NCBI GenBank assembly: GCA_963739095.1
Contig: CAVTZF010000001.1
Location: 236,425-300,424 of the forward strand
Direction of reading: 5' to 3'
Source of the DNA: JACVRW01 sp963739095
GTDB lineage: Bacteria; Actinomycetota; Thermoleophilia; Solirubrobacterales; Thermoleophilaceae
DNA: 64,000 bases
A program made the translations under genes and the position numbers. The notes under the pieces were generated by a model. The model was not told the origin of the DNA, searched no databases, and saw only the letters and a program-made list of their open reading frames with translations. Positions 39,102 through 47,897 of this stretch are shown here, piece after piece. Within the stretch, counting starts at the first letter, position 1, and each line of letters begins with the position of its first letter.

Positions 39102-41645
39102 GTGCGCGCGTGTCCCAGCTGTGGCGAGCAGGCGCCTGAGGAAGCGAGATTCTGTCCCGTCTGCGGAACGGCGCTCGGCTCCGCTCCGGCGGCCCAGGGG
39201 CTCAGGAAGATCGTCACGATCGTGCGCTCCGACCTGGTCGGCTCGACGAAGCTCGGGGAGGCGCTCAGTCCTGAGACGCTGCGCCAGGTGCTGGCCCGCT
39301 ACTTCGACGCCATGAGCGAGGTGCTGATGCGCCACGAGGGGGCCTCGCAGAGGTTCATCGGCGATGCCGTCATGGCCGTCTTCGGCATACCGACCGTGCA
39401 CGAGGACGACGCCCTGCGCGCGGTCCGGGCCGCGAGCGAGATGCGCGCGGCTCTCCGCGAGCTGAACGAGCAGCTCGACCTGCGTTGGGGCGTTCGCTTG
39501 CAGGCCAGGACGGGAGTCAACACCGGCGAGGCGATCGTTGGAGACCCTTCGCAGGGGGAGGACTTCGTGAGCGGTGAGGCCGTCAACGTCGCCACGCGGC
39601 TCGAGCGGTCGGCACCGCCGCGGGAGATCCTGATCGGAGAGCAGACGCTGGAGCTGGTCCGGGGCGCGGTGTTGGTCCAGGCGGTCGCGCCGCTCGAGGT
39701 CGAGGGGAAGAGGCAACCCGTGCGGGCGTTCCGGCTGCTCGACGTCGCGAGCCCGGACAGGGGAATCGACCGTGGCCTGAGCTCGCCTCTGGTCGGCCGC
39801 GAGCTCGGGCTGCATGAGCTGCGCGAGGCCTTCGACCGGACGGTCAGCGCTGGAACCTGCGAGCTGGTGACCGTCGTCGGACCTGCCGGAGTCGGCAAGA
39901 CCCGGCTGACGAGCGACTTCGTGCGATCCCTGGGCGGTGCAGCCACGGCGGTGACCGGACGCTGCCTCTCATACGGGCAGGGCCTGACCTTCTGGCCGCT
40001 GCGAGAGATCGTCGCGGAGCTGGCCGGCACCGAGGACGGCGACAGCCCCGACGAGGTTCTGACGGCGCTCAACCGCCTGTTGCCGGCGGACGACGACCGG
40101 GCCACGGTGGCCGAGCGCGTCGCGGGAGCGCTCGGGGTGGTGGATTCCAGCGCCTACCCGGAGGACACGTTTTGGGCGCTGCGCAAGCTGCTGGAGGCGG
40201 TCGCGAGCGAGCGCCCGCTGGTGGTGGTTCTCGAGGACGTTCAGTGGGCCGAGCCCACGTTTCTCGAGCTCATCGAGTACCTGCCGATGGCGATCGGCTC
40301 CCTCCCGATCCTGCTCATCGCGGTCACCCGAGCCGAGCTCTTCGACATCAGACCGAACTTCGCCCAGGGCCTGCCCGACGCCCGGCGAATCGACGTCGAG
40401 CCGCTGAGTGAGGCCGACTGCCAGGCGCTCGTGGAGCAGCTGGTCGGTGAGGCGGGGGTGGCCACGGACCTCTCTGATCGGGTGGCCTTGAGCGCCGAAG
40501 GAAATCCGTTGTTCGTCGAGGAGCTCGTCCGCATGCTGATCGAGGAGCGCCATCTCGGGCAGGACGCATCCACTCTGCCCATGCCGCCCACGATCCAAGC
40601 GGTGCTGGCCGCGCGGCTCGATCGACTTGACTCCGCGGAGCTCGCGATCGTCAAGGCGGCGGCCGTCATCGGTAAGTCGTTCAGCAGCGAGGCGGCGCTG
40701 CTGCTGGCCGGTCGGAGCGACCGCTCCGAGGTGGAGTCTCATCTCGGCGCGCTGGTGCGCAAGCAGATCATCGAGGCGGACGGCGGACGCTTCGGTGGCC
40801 GAAGGACGTTCAGCTTCAAGCACATCCTCCTGTGCGACGTGGCCTACCAGAGCATCCTCAAGGCGCAACGCGCTGATCTCCACGAGCGCTACGCGGACTG
40901 GCTGGAACGCGAGGCGGGCGAGCGCGCGAGCGAATACCAGGAGATCCTCGGACACCACCTCGAGCGTGCCGTCCACAACCTGTCGGAGCTGGCGCCGATC
41001 GACGAGCGACCCGAGCTCGCAACTCGCGCTGCCCGCCACCTGGGCGCCTCCGGTACCCGCGCGCTCGCGCGAGGCGACATTCGCCCGGCGGTCAGCCTGC
41101 TCGAGCGAGCGGTGTCACTGCTTCCGGACGATGACCCCGCCCGCCGCGACCTCACGCTCAAGCTGGGGATCGGCCTCGCCGAAAGCGGCGACCTGTCCCG
41201 TGCCGACGCCCTGCTCGCAGACCGGATCCGGGCTGAGCGGCAAGGGAGGGCGTTCGTCGCCTTGCACGACGGCGGTGGAAGCCAGCGAGTCGTCACGCTC
41301 GAGAACGAGCGCTCGCCGATCACGATCGGCCGGCGCCCGGACAACGACATCGTGCTGTCGTGGGACAGCGAGGTCTCCCGGCGGCACGCCCAGCTGTTGC
41401 ACACCGGCGAGGGCTGGGCGCTCGTCGACGACGAGTCCCGCAATGGGTCCTACCTGAACGGCGAGCGCGTCACCCGGCAACGCCCGCTGCGCGACGGCGA
41501 CGTGTTCCGGTTCGGCGATACCGTCGTGCTCTTCCGGGCGCCGGTGCTGGACGAGCACCGCGCCCGGGACGTCTTCCTCGAGCCCGAGCAGGTCACGTAC
41601 ATGGGACAGAGCTCCACGCACGCGCCCAAGCCGGACGCGGAATAG
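39102..41645 (+). CDS. Nucleotide cyclase-AAA ATPase regulator with C-terminal FHA domain
   Basis: An 847-aa signalling protein. Order: zinc ribbon (C-P-S-C-G ... C-P-V-C-G, residues 4-22), class III cyclase (about 35-215; metal Asp in S-D-L-V-G-S-T and F-I-G-D-A), AAA ATPase with Walker A G-P-A-G-V-G-K-T-R near 260 and Walker B V-V-L-E-D-V-Q-W near 375, a helical region, and an FHA domain at about 735-800 (TIGRRPDNDIVLSWDSEVSR, then RRHAQL and NGSYLNGERV). FHA domains bind phosphothreonine. The convergent gene 16 bp away encodes a Ser/Thr kinase, a likely writer of that mark. It differs from the cyclase-ATPase at 20085, which has a TPR tail instead. Start GTG 39102. Confidence 0.88.
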   Translation: MRACPSCGEQAPEEARFCPVCGTALGSAPAAQGLRKIVTIVRSDLVGSTKLGEALSPETLRQVLARYFDAMSEVLMRHEGASQRFIGDAVMAVFGIPTVHEDDALRAVRAASEMRAALRELNEQLDLRWGVRLQARTGVNTGEAIVGDPSQGEDFVSGEAVNVATRLERSAPPREILIGEQTLELVRGAVLVQAVAPLEVEGKRQPVRAFRLLDVASPDRGIDRGLSSPLVGRELGLHELREAFDRTVSAGTCELVTVVGPAGVGKTRLTSDFVRSLGGAATAVTGRCLSYGQGLTFWPLREIVAELAGTEDGDSPDEVLTALNRLLPADDDRATVAERVAGALGVVDSSAYPEDTFWALRKLLEAVASERPLVVVLEDVQWAEPTFLELIEYLPMAIGSLPILLIAVTRAELFDIRPNFAQGLPDARRIDVEPLSEADCQALVEQLVGEAGVATDLSDRVALSAEGNPLFVEELVRMLIEERHLGQDASTLPMPPTIQAVLAARLDRLDSAELAIVKAAAVIGKSFSSEAALLLAGRSDRSEVESHLGALVRKQIIEADGGRFGGRRTFSFKHILLCDVAYQSILKAQRADLHERYADWLEREAGERASEYQEILGHHLERAVHNLSELAPIDERPELATRAARHLGASGTRALARGDIRPAVSLLERAVSLLPDDDPARRDLTLKLGIGLAESGDLSRADALLADRIRAERQGRAFVALHDGGGSQRVVTLENERSPITIGRRPDNDIVLSWDSEVSRRHAQLLHTGEGWALVDDESRNGSYLNGERVTRQRPLRDGDVFRFGDTVVLFRAPVLDEHRARDVFLEPEQVTYMGQSSTHAPKPDAE

Positions 41646-41661
41646 GCCAGGCGACTCCGCT

Positions 41662-44631
41662 TCAGTCGAAGTCGAGCACGCTCACCGTGTCCGTCGGCTC
41701 GACGTGGCCGGCGGCGGCGGCGCCGCCGATCGCGTAGAGCGAATCCCCGAGCGCGGCCACGGCGACCCCGTGGCGCGGGGCGGGCAGCGCCGGGAGCTGC
41801 GACCATCGGCTCGACTCCACGTCGAAGGCCTGCACCGCGTCGGAGGGCTCCGTGACGCCCTCGCCGCCAACGGTGACCACGAGGCCGTCGACGTAGGCGG
41901 CCCCCACGCTGCCGACGGAGTCGGGCATGTCGTCCAGGTTCGTCCAGGAGTCGTCAGCGGGGTCGTAGCGCTCGAGCGTCGGCAGGTTCTTGGCTGCCGA
42001 CAGGTCGCGGCCGCCGACCGCGTACAGGTAGCGGCCGTCGGAGGCCGCGGCGATGTGCTCGCGCGGCGTGGGTATGTCGGCGGCGTCCGTCCAGCGCTCG
42101 CCGTCGAACACCTCGGTCTGCGGCACGAGCTTGCCGTCGGCCTGGCCTCCGACCACGACGATCTTGTCGCCCACGACCGCCGCGGCCGCCGCGGCACGGG
42201 GGTGGTTCAGAGACGGCAGCCGCTCCCAGGAGCCTCCACGCAGGGCATACACGCGGTCCGATTGCTTGGACGTGAGCTCCTCGCCCGGTATGAAGCCGCC
42301 GATCACCACCGCCTCGCCTTCATACGTCACCGCCGACGCATGGTGCAGGGGCACGGGCAGCTCGGGCCCGGGCGTCCAGTTGTTGATCGCCCGGTCGTAG
42401 GCGGCAGTTTCGGTGCCCGCGCCCCCGTCTGCGCCGATCCCGCCGAACAGCCACAGTCTGCCCCCCACCTCTGTCGAGGCGGCATATTCACGCCTGGACG
42501 GCGCGGGCGCGAGCGCGCGCCACTCGAGGTCCGGGGTGCCCTGAGCCGCGCCCGGCTTGCCGGACAGGTCGAGCGCCTCCGCCTCCTTCGTCGACCCGAG
42601 ATGGCCGGCCGCCGTCGCGCCGCCGATCGCGTAGACGGTGTCGCCGATGGCGGCCACGGAGACCCCGTGCCGTGCCCGGGGCAGGGCCGGCAGCCGCGAC
42701 CAGCTTTCGTCCTGGATGTCGTACGCCTGGACGGTGTCCGACGCCGCCGTCGTCCCCTCGCCGCCGATCGCGACCACTCGACCGCCCGCATACGCCGCGC
42801 TCAGGCCTCCGGCCGCCTCCGGCATCCCATCGAGCTCCGTCCAGCTGTCGTCCGCCGGGTCATAGCGCTCGATCGCGGTCGAGCTCTTGTCCGCCGACAG
42901 CTCGCGGCCGCCGACCGCGTACAGGTAGCGGCCGTCGGAGGCCGCGGCGAGGTGCTCGCGCGGCGTGGGTATCTCCGCCACGTCCGTCCAGCGCTCGCCG
43001 TCGAAGACCTCCGTCTGGGGCACGAGCTTGCCGTCCGCTTGGCCTCCGACCACGACGATCTTGTCGCCCACGACCGCCGCGGCCGCCGCGGCACGGGGGT
43101 GGTTCAGAGACGGCAGCCGCTCCCAGGAGCCTCCACGCAGGGCATACACGCGGTCCGATTGCTCGGACGTGAGCTCCTCGCCCGGTATGAAGCCGCCGAT
43201 CACCACCGCCTCGCCTTCATACGTCACCGCCGAGGCGTGGTGCAGTGCACTGGGCAGGCCCGGCCCGGTGGTCCAGCTGTCCGTCCCGGGGTCGTAGATC
43301 TTCGTGGTGGTGCTCGCATCCCTGACCCCGATCCCGCCGATAACGATCACCTTGCCGTCCACCGCGGTGGCCGCCGCGTACTGACGCTGAAACGATGGGC
43401 TCGCGATCGGGCGCCACGCAAGGTCCGAGGGCAGCTTCGTCGCCACCGGCCCGGCCACTGCCGAGGGGGAGGCTTCGTCCTCGTTCCCGCCATCGCCCCC
43501 GGTCAACAGGACGGCGGCCAGTACGCCCAGCACCACCACGACGCCGGCGACCGCGGCCACCACGAGCGTTCTCGCGCCGCGCCCGCTGGAAGCAGCAGGG
43601 GCAGCCTCCGACCCGTCGCCGCCGGGCGGTGGAGTCGGGGGCGCCTCCGCGTCAACGGCCTCCGGTGCCGAGCCCCGGGTGGGCGCCGAGACGAACACGT
43701 CATGCTCGTCGGCCGAGGCAGCGATGCCGGCCGCGCCGGTCGCGGGAACGGCATTTGCGCCGAGGCCCGCGCTCTGCTCGGCGACGGCGCGATCGACCGC
43801 GTCGGCGAGGTCCGAGGCCTTGGCGTACCGGTCGTTTGGATCCTTGGCCGTCGCGCGTGACACGACGTCGTCGAAGGCCTCCACGAGCTCGGGGCGCGTC
43901 AGGCGCGGCGAGGGCGGCGGATCCTGAACGTGCGCCCACAGCTTTGCCATGTCGTTGTCCTTCGGGTACGCGACGCTCCCCGTGAGCATCTCGTAGAGCA
44001 CGCAGCCGAGCGAATAGACGTCAGTGCGTCCATCCACCGCCCCACCCTGGATCTGCTCCGGCGCGACGTAGTCCGCGGTTCCGACCCACGCGCCGGTCCG
44101 TGTGAGGCTCCCGGGCGATCCGAGCTTCTTGGTGAGCCCGAAGTCGGTCAGGTAGATCTGCTCGCGGGCGCCCCCTCCGGTGATCAGGATGTTGGCCGGC
44201 TTGACGTCGCGGTGCACCAGTCCGCGCTCGTGCGCCGCGTCGAGGGCGGACGCCACCGAGCGCACCACTCGCTGGACGCGGTCGAGACCGAGCTGGCCCC
44301 CGTCGATGACCTGTCGCAGGTTCGTGCCTGGCACGTAACGCATCGCCAGATAGAGGACGCCCTGGTACTCGCCGCCGCGGTGGATCGGGACGATGTTGGG
44401 ATGCTCGAGCGAAGCCGCCAGCCGGGCCTCCGACTTGAAGCGGGTCACGGCGTCCGGGTTTTGCGTGTGCTCGGGGGCGATGATCTTCAGCGCCACCGTA
44501 CGCTCGAGTTCCGCGTCGGTGGCCTTGTAGACCAGACCCATCCCGCCGCGGTCGAGGATGCCGTCGATGCGATAGCCGGCGAACAGCGAGCCCGGTTCTA
44601 GTCGACCCAGACGCTCCGTGATCTCATCCAC
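41662..44631 (-). CDS. Transmembrane Ser/Thr protein kinase with extracellular Kelch propellers
   Basis: A 989-aa PknB-type receptor kinase. Kinase domain at about residues 18-290: Gly loop D-R-G-G-M-G-L-V, catalytic Lys in VALKII, H-R-D-V-K-P-A-N, D-F-G and A-P-E-Q are all intact. An Ala/Pro-rich juxtamembrane linker leads to one TM helix (about 351-376). The outside part (about 400-989) is about twelve Kelch repeats (V-V-G-G and Y-D-P-x-x-D-S-W units), probably two six-bladed propellers with a 299-residue period. Parts of the two halves are almost identical even in DNA (42003-42350 and 42900-43247). It is convergent with the FHA-cyclase gene. The ligand is probably a cell-wall or extracellular polymer (inference). 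Confidence 0.92.
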   Translation of the reverse strand: MDEITERLGRLEPGSLFAGYRIDGILDRGGMGLVYKATDAELERTVALKIIAPEHTQNPDAVTRFKSEARLAASLEHPNIVPIHRGGEYQGVLYLAMRYVPGTNLRQVIDGGQLGLDRVQRVVRSVASALDAAHERGLVHRDVKPANILITGGGAREQIYLTDFGLTKKLGSPGSLTRTGAWVGTADYVAPEQIQGGAVDGRTDVYSLGCVLYEMLTGSVAYPKDNDMAKLWAHVQDPPPSPRLTRPELVEAFDDVVSRATAKDPNDRYAKASDLADAVDRAVAEQSAGLGANAVPATGAAGIAASADEHDVFVSAPTRGSAPEAVDAEAPPTPPPGGDGSEAAPAASSGRGARTLVVAAVAGVVVVLGVLAAVLLTGGDGGNEDEASPSAVAGPVATKLPSDLAWRPIASPSFQRQYAAATAVDGKVIVIGGIGVRDASTTTKIYDPGTDSWTTGPGLPSALHHASAVTYEGEAVVIGGFIPGEELTSEQSDRVYALRGGSWERLPSLNHPRAAAAAAVVGDKIVVVGGQADGKLVPQTEVFDGERWTDVAEIPTPREHLAAASDGRYLYAVGGRELSADKSSTAIERYDPADDSWTELDGMPEAAGGLSAAYAGGRVVAIGGEGTTAASDTVQAYDIQDESWSRLPALPRARHGVSVAAIGDTVYAIGGATAAGHLGSTKEAEALDLSGKPGAAQGTPDLEWRALAPAPSRREYAASTEVGGRLWLFGGIGADGGAGTETAAYDRAINNWTPGPELPVPLHHASAVTYEGEAVVIGGFIPGEELTSKQSDRVYALRGGSWERLPSLNHPRAAAAAAVVGDKIVVVGGQADGKLVPQTEVFDGERWTDAADIPTPREHIAAASDGRYLYAVGGRDLSAAKNLPTLERYDPADDSWTNLDDMPDSVGSVGAAYVDGLVVTVGGEGVTEPSDAVQAFDVESSRWSQLPALPAPRHGVAVAALGDSLYAIGGAAAAGHVEPTDTVSVLDFD
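42003..42350. repeat. Kelch-coding internal repeat, copy in second propeller
   Basis: Near-identical DNA to 42900-43247, offset by 897 bp (299 codons). The best-conserved stretch, about 42137-42340, shows only one or two differences by eye. This points to recent duplication or gene conversion inside the kinase gene. Confidence 0.85.
42900..43247. repeat. Kelch-coding internal repeat, copy in first propeller
   Basis: Partner of the repeat at 42003-42350, in the part of the gene nearer the membrane segment. Both copies keep the reading frame. Confidence 0.85.
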
Positions 44632-44837
44632 GTGGCACCGTTTCCGGCCAGCCGGATGCCGCCGCGAAGCCCATCCGCGACACTAGAGCAGCGCCCGGCA
44701 TGGGAATCAAGGGGCAGAGCTTTGCCACCGCCGCACAGTGCCACCCAGCCCGGACAGGTTGTGAGCGATAACGCACAGTTTGCGGGGCAATTCGTCCCGC
44801 GGTGTGGGAAACGGCCGGGGTTCGCAAGTGCGCGCTC

Positions 44838-45419
44838 CTACCCGCGGAGCTCGCGCTCGCCGATGCCGACCGCCCGCACACCGGGCGGGCCTTCCGCGAT
44901 TCGTACTGGTAGCTCGCCGCCGCCAAGCCAGTGCTCGAGCAAGGCGCCGTCACCTGCGACCTCGATCCAAACGATTCTCCCTGCATCGCCCACTGCTCCC
45001 GGGTCGGACACTCCCGAGTCGCGCGATATGAAGAACGGCAGGAACGGCCGATGCAGCGACTCGGCCAGGCCGGTCAGCCGCGCGGTCAGGCCCTGCCTGG
45101 CGATGGTGGTGACCGAGGTTTCAAGTCGGGCGGCCATAGGCTCCACGTCATCGACCGCTATCGCCCAGCCCATGAGTCCCTCAGCTTGCTGCTCGATCCG
45201 CGCCTGAAGCGCGGCGCCCAGCATCGAACTCGCCGCCTCCTCCGGATCACAGACGGCCAGCAGCTCGAGATAGCCGCCACCCAGCGGCACGATCCGATTG
45301 TGGGTTCCCAGCCCTTCGTGGCGACCGCCGGTGAGCGCGGCGATTCCCAGCTCGCTCTCGAGTCGCGCAGCTGCTCGGTCGAGATCGCGAGTGGCGTAGA
45401 TGACATGGTCGATGCGCAT
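44838..45419 (-). CDS. Glyoxalase-like (VOC) domain protein (193 aa)
   Basis: A VOC-superfamily protein of the PF13468-like group: MRIDHVIYATRDLDRAAARL at the N-terminus (strand with metal His, then helix), HNRIVPLGGGYLELLAVCDP near 40-60, then a second half with GWAIAVDDVEPMAARLE. It may bind a metal and act on a hydrophobic substrate; details are unknown. ATG 45419 is divergent from the selenium-binding protein gene, and the 87-bp gap between the starts contains that gene's promoter and operator, so both could respond to the same regulator. The 206 bp between this gene and the kinase at 44631 hold nothing I recognise. Confidence 0.83.
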   Translation of the reverse strand: MRIDHVIYATRDLDRAAARLESELGIAALTGGRHEGLGTHNRIVPLGGGYLELLAVCDPEEAASSMLGAALQARIEQQAEGLMGWAIAVDDVEPMAARLETSVTTIARQGLTARLTGLAESLHRPFLPFFISRDSGVSDPGAVGDAGRIVWIEVAGDGALLEHWLGGGELPVRIAEGPPGVRAVGIGERELRG

Positions 45420-45447
45420 CGATTGGCCGGCAGCCGTCCCAGCCGCC

Positions 45448-45476
45448 TTGACACGATAGCCATCGTTTGGTCGAAT
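45448..45476 (+). promoter_or_regulatory. Sigma-70-like promoter, TTGACA-N17-TCGAAT
   Basis: A perfect -35 (45448-45453), an optimal 17-bp spacer and a 4/6 -10 (45471-45476) precede the selenium-binding protein gene. The palindrome at 45480-45495 would lie at the transcription start. Confidence 0.5.
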
Positions 45477-45479
45477 GTC

Positions 45480-45495
45480 TTAGACGATTGACTAA
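45480..45495. promoter_or_regulatory. TTAGACGATTGACTAA operator candidate
   Basis: A 16-bp imperfect palindrome directly before the GGAGG ribosome-binding site and just after the putative -10. It has the same TTAGnCGnnYGnCTAA pattern as 17223-17238, which fronts the operon encoding a TetR regulator. A repressor bound here would block transcription. Confidence 0.6.
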
Positions 45496-45506
45496 GGAGG
45501 TCTTCG

Positions 45507-46832
45507 ATGACGGAGATCAGCACGACCTTCCACGCCTCCCCAGCCGAAGCGCTGGAGGCGCCGCCCGAGCAGTTCCTCTACCTCGCCTGCCTGCACGTGG
45601 GCACCGGCGTGAACGAGCCGGACTTCATCGCCGTGGTGGACGCGAAGGAGGGCCGAGTGGTGCATGAGACGCCGATGCCGAACGTCGGCGACGAGCTCCA
45701 CCACTTTGGCTGGAACCGCTGCAGCTCGGCGTGCCACGGGCCGGATCGCTCGCACCTGATCGTGCCGGGATTTCGATCGTCGCGGATTCACGTCCTGAAC
45801 GTGGCGGACGACCCGCAACGGCCGCGGATCGAGAAGGTGATCGAGCCGGAGGAGTTGCTCGAGAAGACGGGCTACACGCGTCCTCATACCGTCCATTGCA
45901 TGCCCGGCGACAACGTCGTGGTGAGCATGCTGGGCGACGGTGACGGGGCCGGCGCGGGCGGATTCGCGGTGCTCGACGCGCGCAGCTTCGAGGTCAAGGG
46001 CCGCTGGGAGAACGGCGGCGAGCGGCCGCCCCTGAACTACGACTTCTGGTACCAGCCACGCAAGAACGTTCTCATCTCCTCGGAGTTCGGTGAGCCAAAC
46101 GCATACGAGGGAGGCTTCGACATCGAAGACGTCGTCGCCGGCCGCTACGGACGCAGGCTCCACTTCTGGGACCTCGCCGAGCGACGGCTCGAGCAGACGA
46201 TCGACCTGGGTGAGCAGGGCCTCATTCCGCTCGAGGTGCGCTGGCTGCACGACCCCGACAGCGAGCAGGGCTTCGTCGGCGCGACGCTGGCCAGCAACAT
46301 CCTCCGCTTCCACCGCGACAACGGCCGCTTCCAGGCCGAGCCTGTGATCGAGGTCGAGAACGAGGAGCTCGAGGGCTGGCCGCTACCTGGGGGCGTGCCG
46401 GGCCTGATCACCGATCTGGTCCTCTCCATGGACGACCGCTTCCTCTATTTCTCGGACTGGCTCCACGGCGACCTGCGCCAATACGACGTCTCGGATCCCG
46501 CCAACCCGCGGCTGACGGGCCGGCTCTGGCTCGGCGGGCTGCTCGGCAAGCCAACCGACGCCGGTCGCGAGCTCACGGGCGGACCGCAGATGCTCCAGCT
46601 GTCGCTGGACGGGCGGAGGCTGTACGTCACCAACTCGCTCTACTCGAGCTGGGACAACCAGTTCTATCCGGGACTGCGCTCCTGGCTGCTGCGGGTCAAC
46701 TGCTCACCGGATGGCGGGATGGAGGTCGACAAGGACTTCTTCGTCGACTTCCATGACCGGCGCGACGGTCCGGCACGGACCCACGAGGTGCGCCTCCAGG
46801 GCGGGGACTGCACTACGGAGATCTTCCAGTGA
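45507..46832 (+). CDS. Selenium-binding protein / methanethiol oxidase family
   Basis: A 441-aa beta-propeller protein of the SELENBP1/MTO family. Characteristic segments are HHFGWNRCSSACHG (near 66-79, candidate metal-binding His and Cys), TRPHTVHCMPGD (near 124-135), YDFWYQPRKNVLISSEFGEP (near 174-193) and FSDWLHGDLRQYDV. Bacterial members oxidise methanethiol to H2S, formaldehyde and H2O2 in a copper-dependent manner; whether this one does is inference. The start ATG follows a perfect GGAGG site. No signal peptide is visible. It shares an operator-like palindrome with the TetR operon at 17.2 kb. It is followed at once by a small membrane protein frame (GTGA overlap) and a RidA-like gene. 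Confidence 0.9.
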   Translation: MTEISTTFHASPAEALEAPPEQFLYLACLHVGTGVNEPDFIAVVDAKEGRVVHETPMPNVGDELHHFGWNRCSSACHGPDRSHLIVPGFRSSRIHVLNVADDPQRPRIEKVIEPEELLEKTGYTRPHTVHCMPGDNVVVSMLGDGDGAGAGGFAVLDARSFEVKGRWENGGERPPLNYDFWYQPRKNVLISSEFGEPNAYEGGFDIEDVVAGRYGRRLHFWDLAERRLEQTIDLGEQGLIPLEVRWLHDPDSEQGFVGATLASNILRFHRDNGRFQAEPVIEVENEELEGWPLPGGVPGLITDLVLSMDDRFLYFSDWLHGDLRQYDVSDPANPRLTGRLWLGGLLGKPTDAGRELTGGPQMLQLSLDGRRLYVTNSLYSSWDNQFYPGLRSWLLRVNCSPDGGMEVDKDFFVDFHDRRDGPARTHEVRLQGGDCTTEIFQ

Positions 46833-47293
46833 TCGGCTCGCCCCTCGCGCACGTGGGCGGCATCCCCATCGAGGAGACGGTCGGACCCCTCGGCTCGGCG
46901 CTGCTCATCGGTTTCGGCGTGGCATGGGCGAACATTCGCGCCCGCCTGCGTCCGGCTGCCGGCTCGAGTGACGCAAGAAGCGCCGAGGGACGAAGGACCA
47001 ACGAGCACGCGCGTACGACGAATGAGCGCCGAGGCACGCGAGCCCATAGGACAACTCCGGGACGAGGGGGCCGAGGCATGGCTGATGACACGGAAGAAGA
47101 TCGCTTCCGGCTCCCCTTGGGAATCGGAATTCGGCTACTCACGGGCGGTTCGCGTGGGCGACCAAGTCTTCGTTGGTGCGACGGTCGGCAGGTGCGCGGA
47201 CGGCTCTCCAGCGAGGGGCCCGTATGCCCAAGCCCGGCAGGCGCTGGAGATCATAGGAACCGCGCTGGTCGAGGCCGGCGGCAGCCTCGCTGA
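46829..47293 (+). CDS. Small single-helix membrane protein; C-terminal part doubtful
   Basis: GTG 46829 overlaps the selenium-binding protein stop (GTGA). The first 42 residues look real: LAHVGGIPIEETVGPLGSAL, then a hydrophobic LLIGFGVAWANI and a basic RARLR end, that is, a helix with an H-V-G-G-I-P-I-E-E lead. Beyond about 46955 the frame becomes Arg/Gly-rich and runs 209 bp into the RidA-like gene, so the native protein probably ended near 46950-47080 and the stop was lost or a frameshift occurred. It may be a membrane partner of the selenium-binding protein (inference). Confidence 0.4.
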   Translation: MIGSPLAHVGGIPIEETVGPLGSALLIGFGVAWANIRARLRPAAGSSDARSAEGRRTNEHARTTNERRGTRAHRTTPGRGGRGMADDTEEDRFRLPLGIGIRLLTGGSRGRPSLRWCDGRQVRGRLSSEGPVCPSPAGAGDHRNRAGRGRRQPR

Positions 47294-47465
47294 CGTTGTC
47301 CGCACCCGCATCTTCGTCACGGACTTCGGGGACTTCGAGGACATCGCGCGCGCCCATAGGGAGGTCTTCGCGGAGATCCGTCCTGCCACCAGCATGGTGC
47401 AGAGCTCAGCCCTGATCGAGCCCGCCTATGTGCTGGAGATAGAGGCAGACGCGGTGATCGGCTAA
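47085..47465 (+). CDS. RidA/YjgF-YER057c-family protein
   Basis: About 126 aa from ATG 47085, which fits the usual N-terminus (KKIASGSPWESEFGYSRAVR). Family signatures are VGDQVFVGATVGR near 26-38, TRIFVTDFGDFEDIARAH near 73-90, and RPATSMVQSSALIEPAYVLE near 97-116. The Arg essential for imine deaminase activity in RidA sits in a P-A-R motif; here the motif is P-A-T, so classical deaminase activity is unlikely and it belongs to one of the other Rid subgroups. The longer frame from 46968 adds unconserved residues. It follows the selenium-binding protein region and is presumably in the same operon. Confidence 0.85.
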   Translation: MTRKKIASGSPWESEFGYSRAVRVGDQVFVGATVGRCADGSPARGPYAQARQALEIIGTALVEAGGSLADVVRTRIFVTDFGDFEDIARAHREVFAEIRPATSMVQSSALIEPAYVLEIEADAVIG

Positions 47466-47500
47466 GGCGCGCCCAATCCGCGGCACCCTGCCGCTGTCGC

Positions 47501-47790
47501 CTAATCAGCCTTAGCGGCCCCGCCAAGCTCGAAGACTGCGGCCAGGTCCTGATCGGCGTGGTCCTGGTTTGCGGTTACAAAGCGCTCGAGAACCACGTCC
47601 AGCAGTGGCATCGTGGCTCGGGAGCTCTGCTCAACCTCGCGTACGCATCGTGATCACAACGCCGGCGCCGCTGCACCACCTCGCTTGGCCCTTCGGCCGG
47701 CTCGCCACCGCGACCCTCGAGAGCACGAAGATGCTCAGCGTCGCGGTCCCACGCGATGACGGCGATGTCCCGGTCAAGCAGCCGACTCCG
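47501..47790 (-). pseudogene. Remnant of a 6-phosphogluconate/3-hydroxyisobutyrate dehydrogenase-like gene
   Basis: This covers most of the 432-bp gap between RidA and the next gene. Read on the minus strand, 47690-47770 encodes A-W-D-R-D-A-E-H-L-R-A-L-E, matching the end of the NAD-binding domain of beta-hydroxyacid dehydrogenases. 47501-47640 encodes a typical C-terminal tail (TMPLLDVVLERFVTAN, then QDLAAVFELGG) ending in TAG. The middle of the gene, about 200 residues, is missing, and the two parts are in different frames with stops between. So this is a decayed, internally deleted gene. The identification rests on short segments. Confidence 0.45.
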
Positions 47791-47897
47791 GGGCCTCCGC
47801 GGTCATCACACACGTCGTACTCTTGGGGCCGGCTATCTGCGGCATCTCCCCGTCGGGGATCGCCGCTCGTGCACTCGAGGAAGGATTCACGGACGCG

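Noticed and set aside
41704..43860. 718-codon plus-strand frame opposite the Kelch kinase, with internal repeats
   Set aside because: The repeats are only the complement of the Kelch-coding repeats; no domain features.
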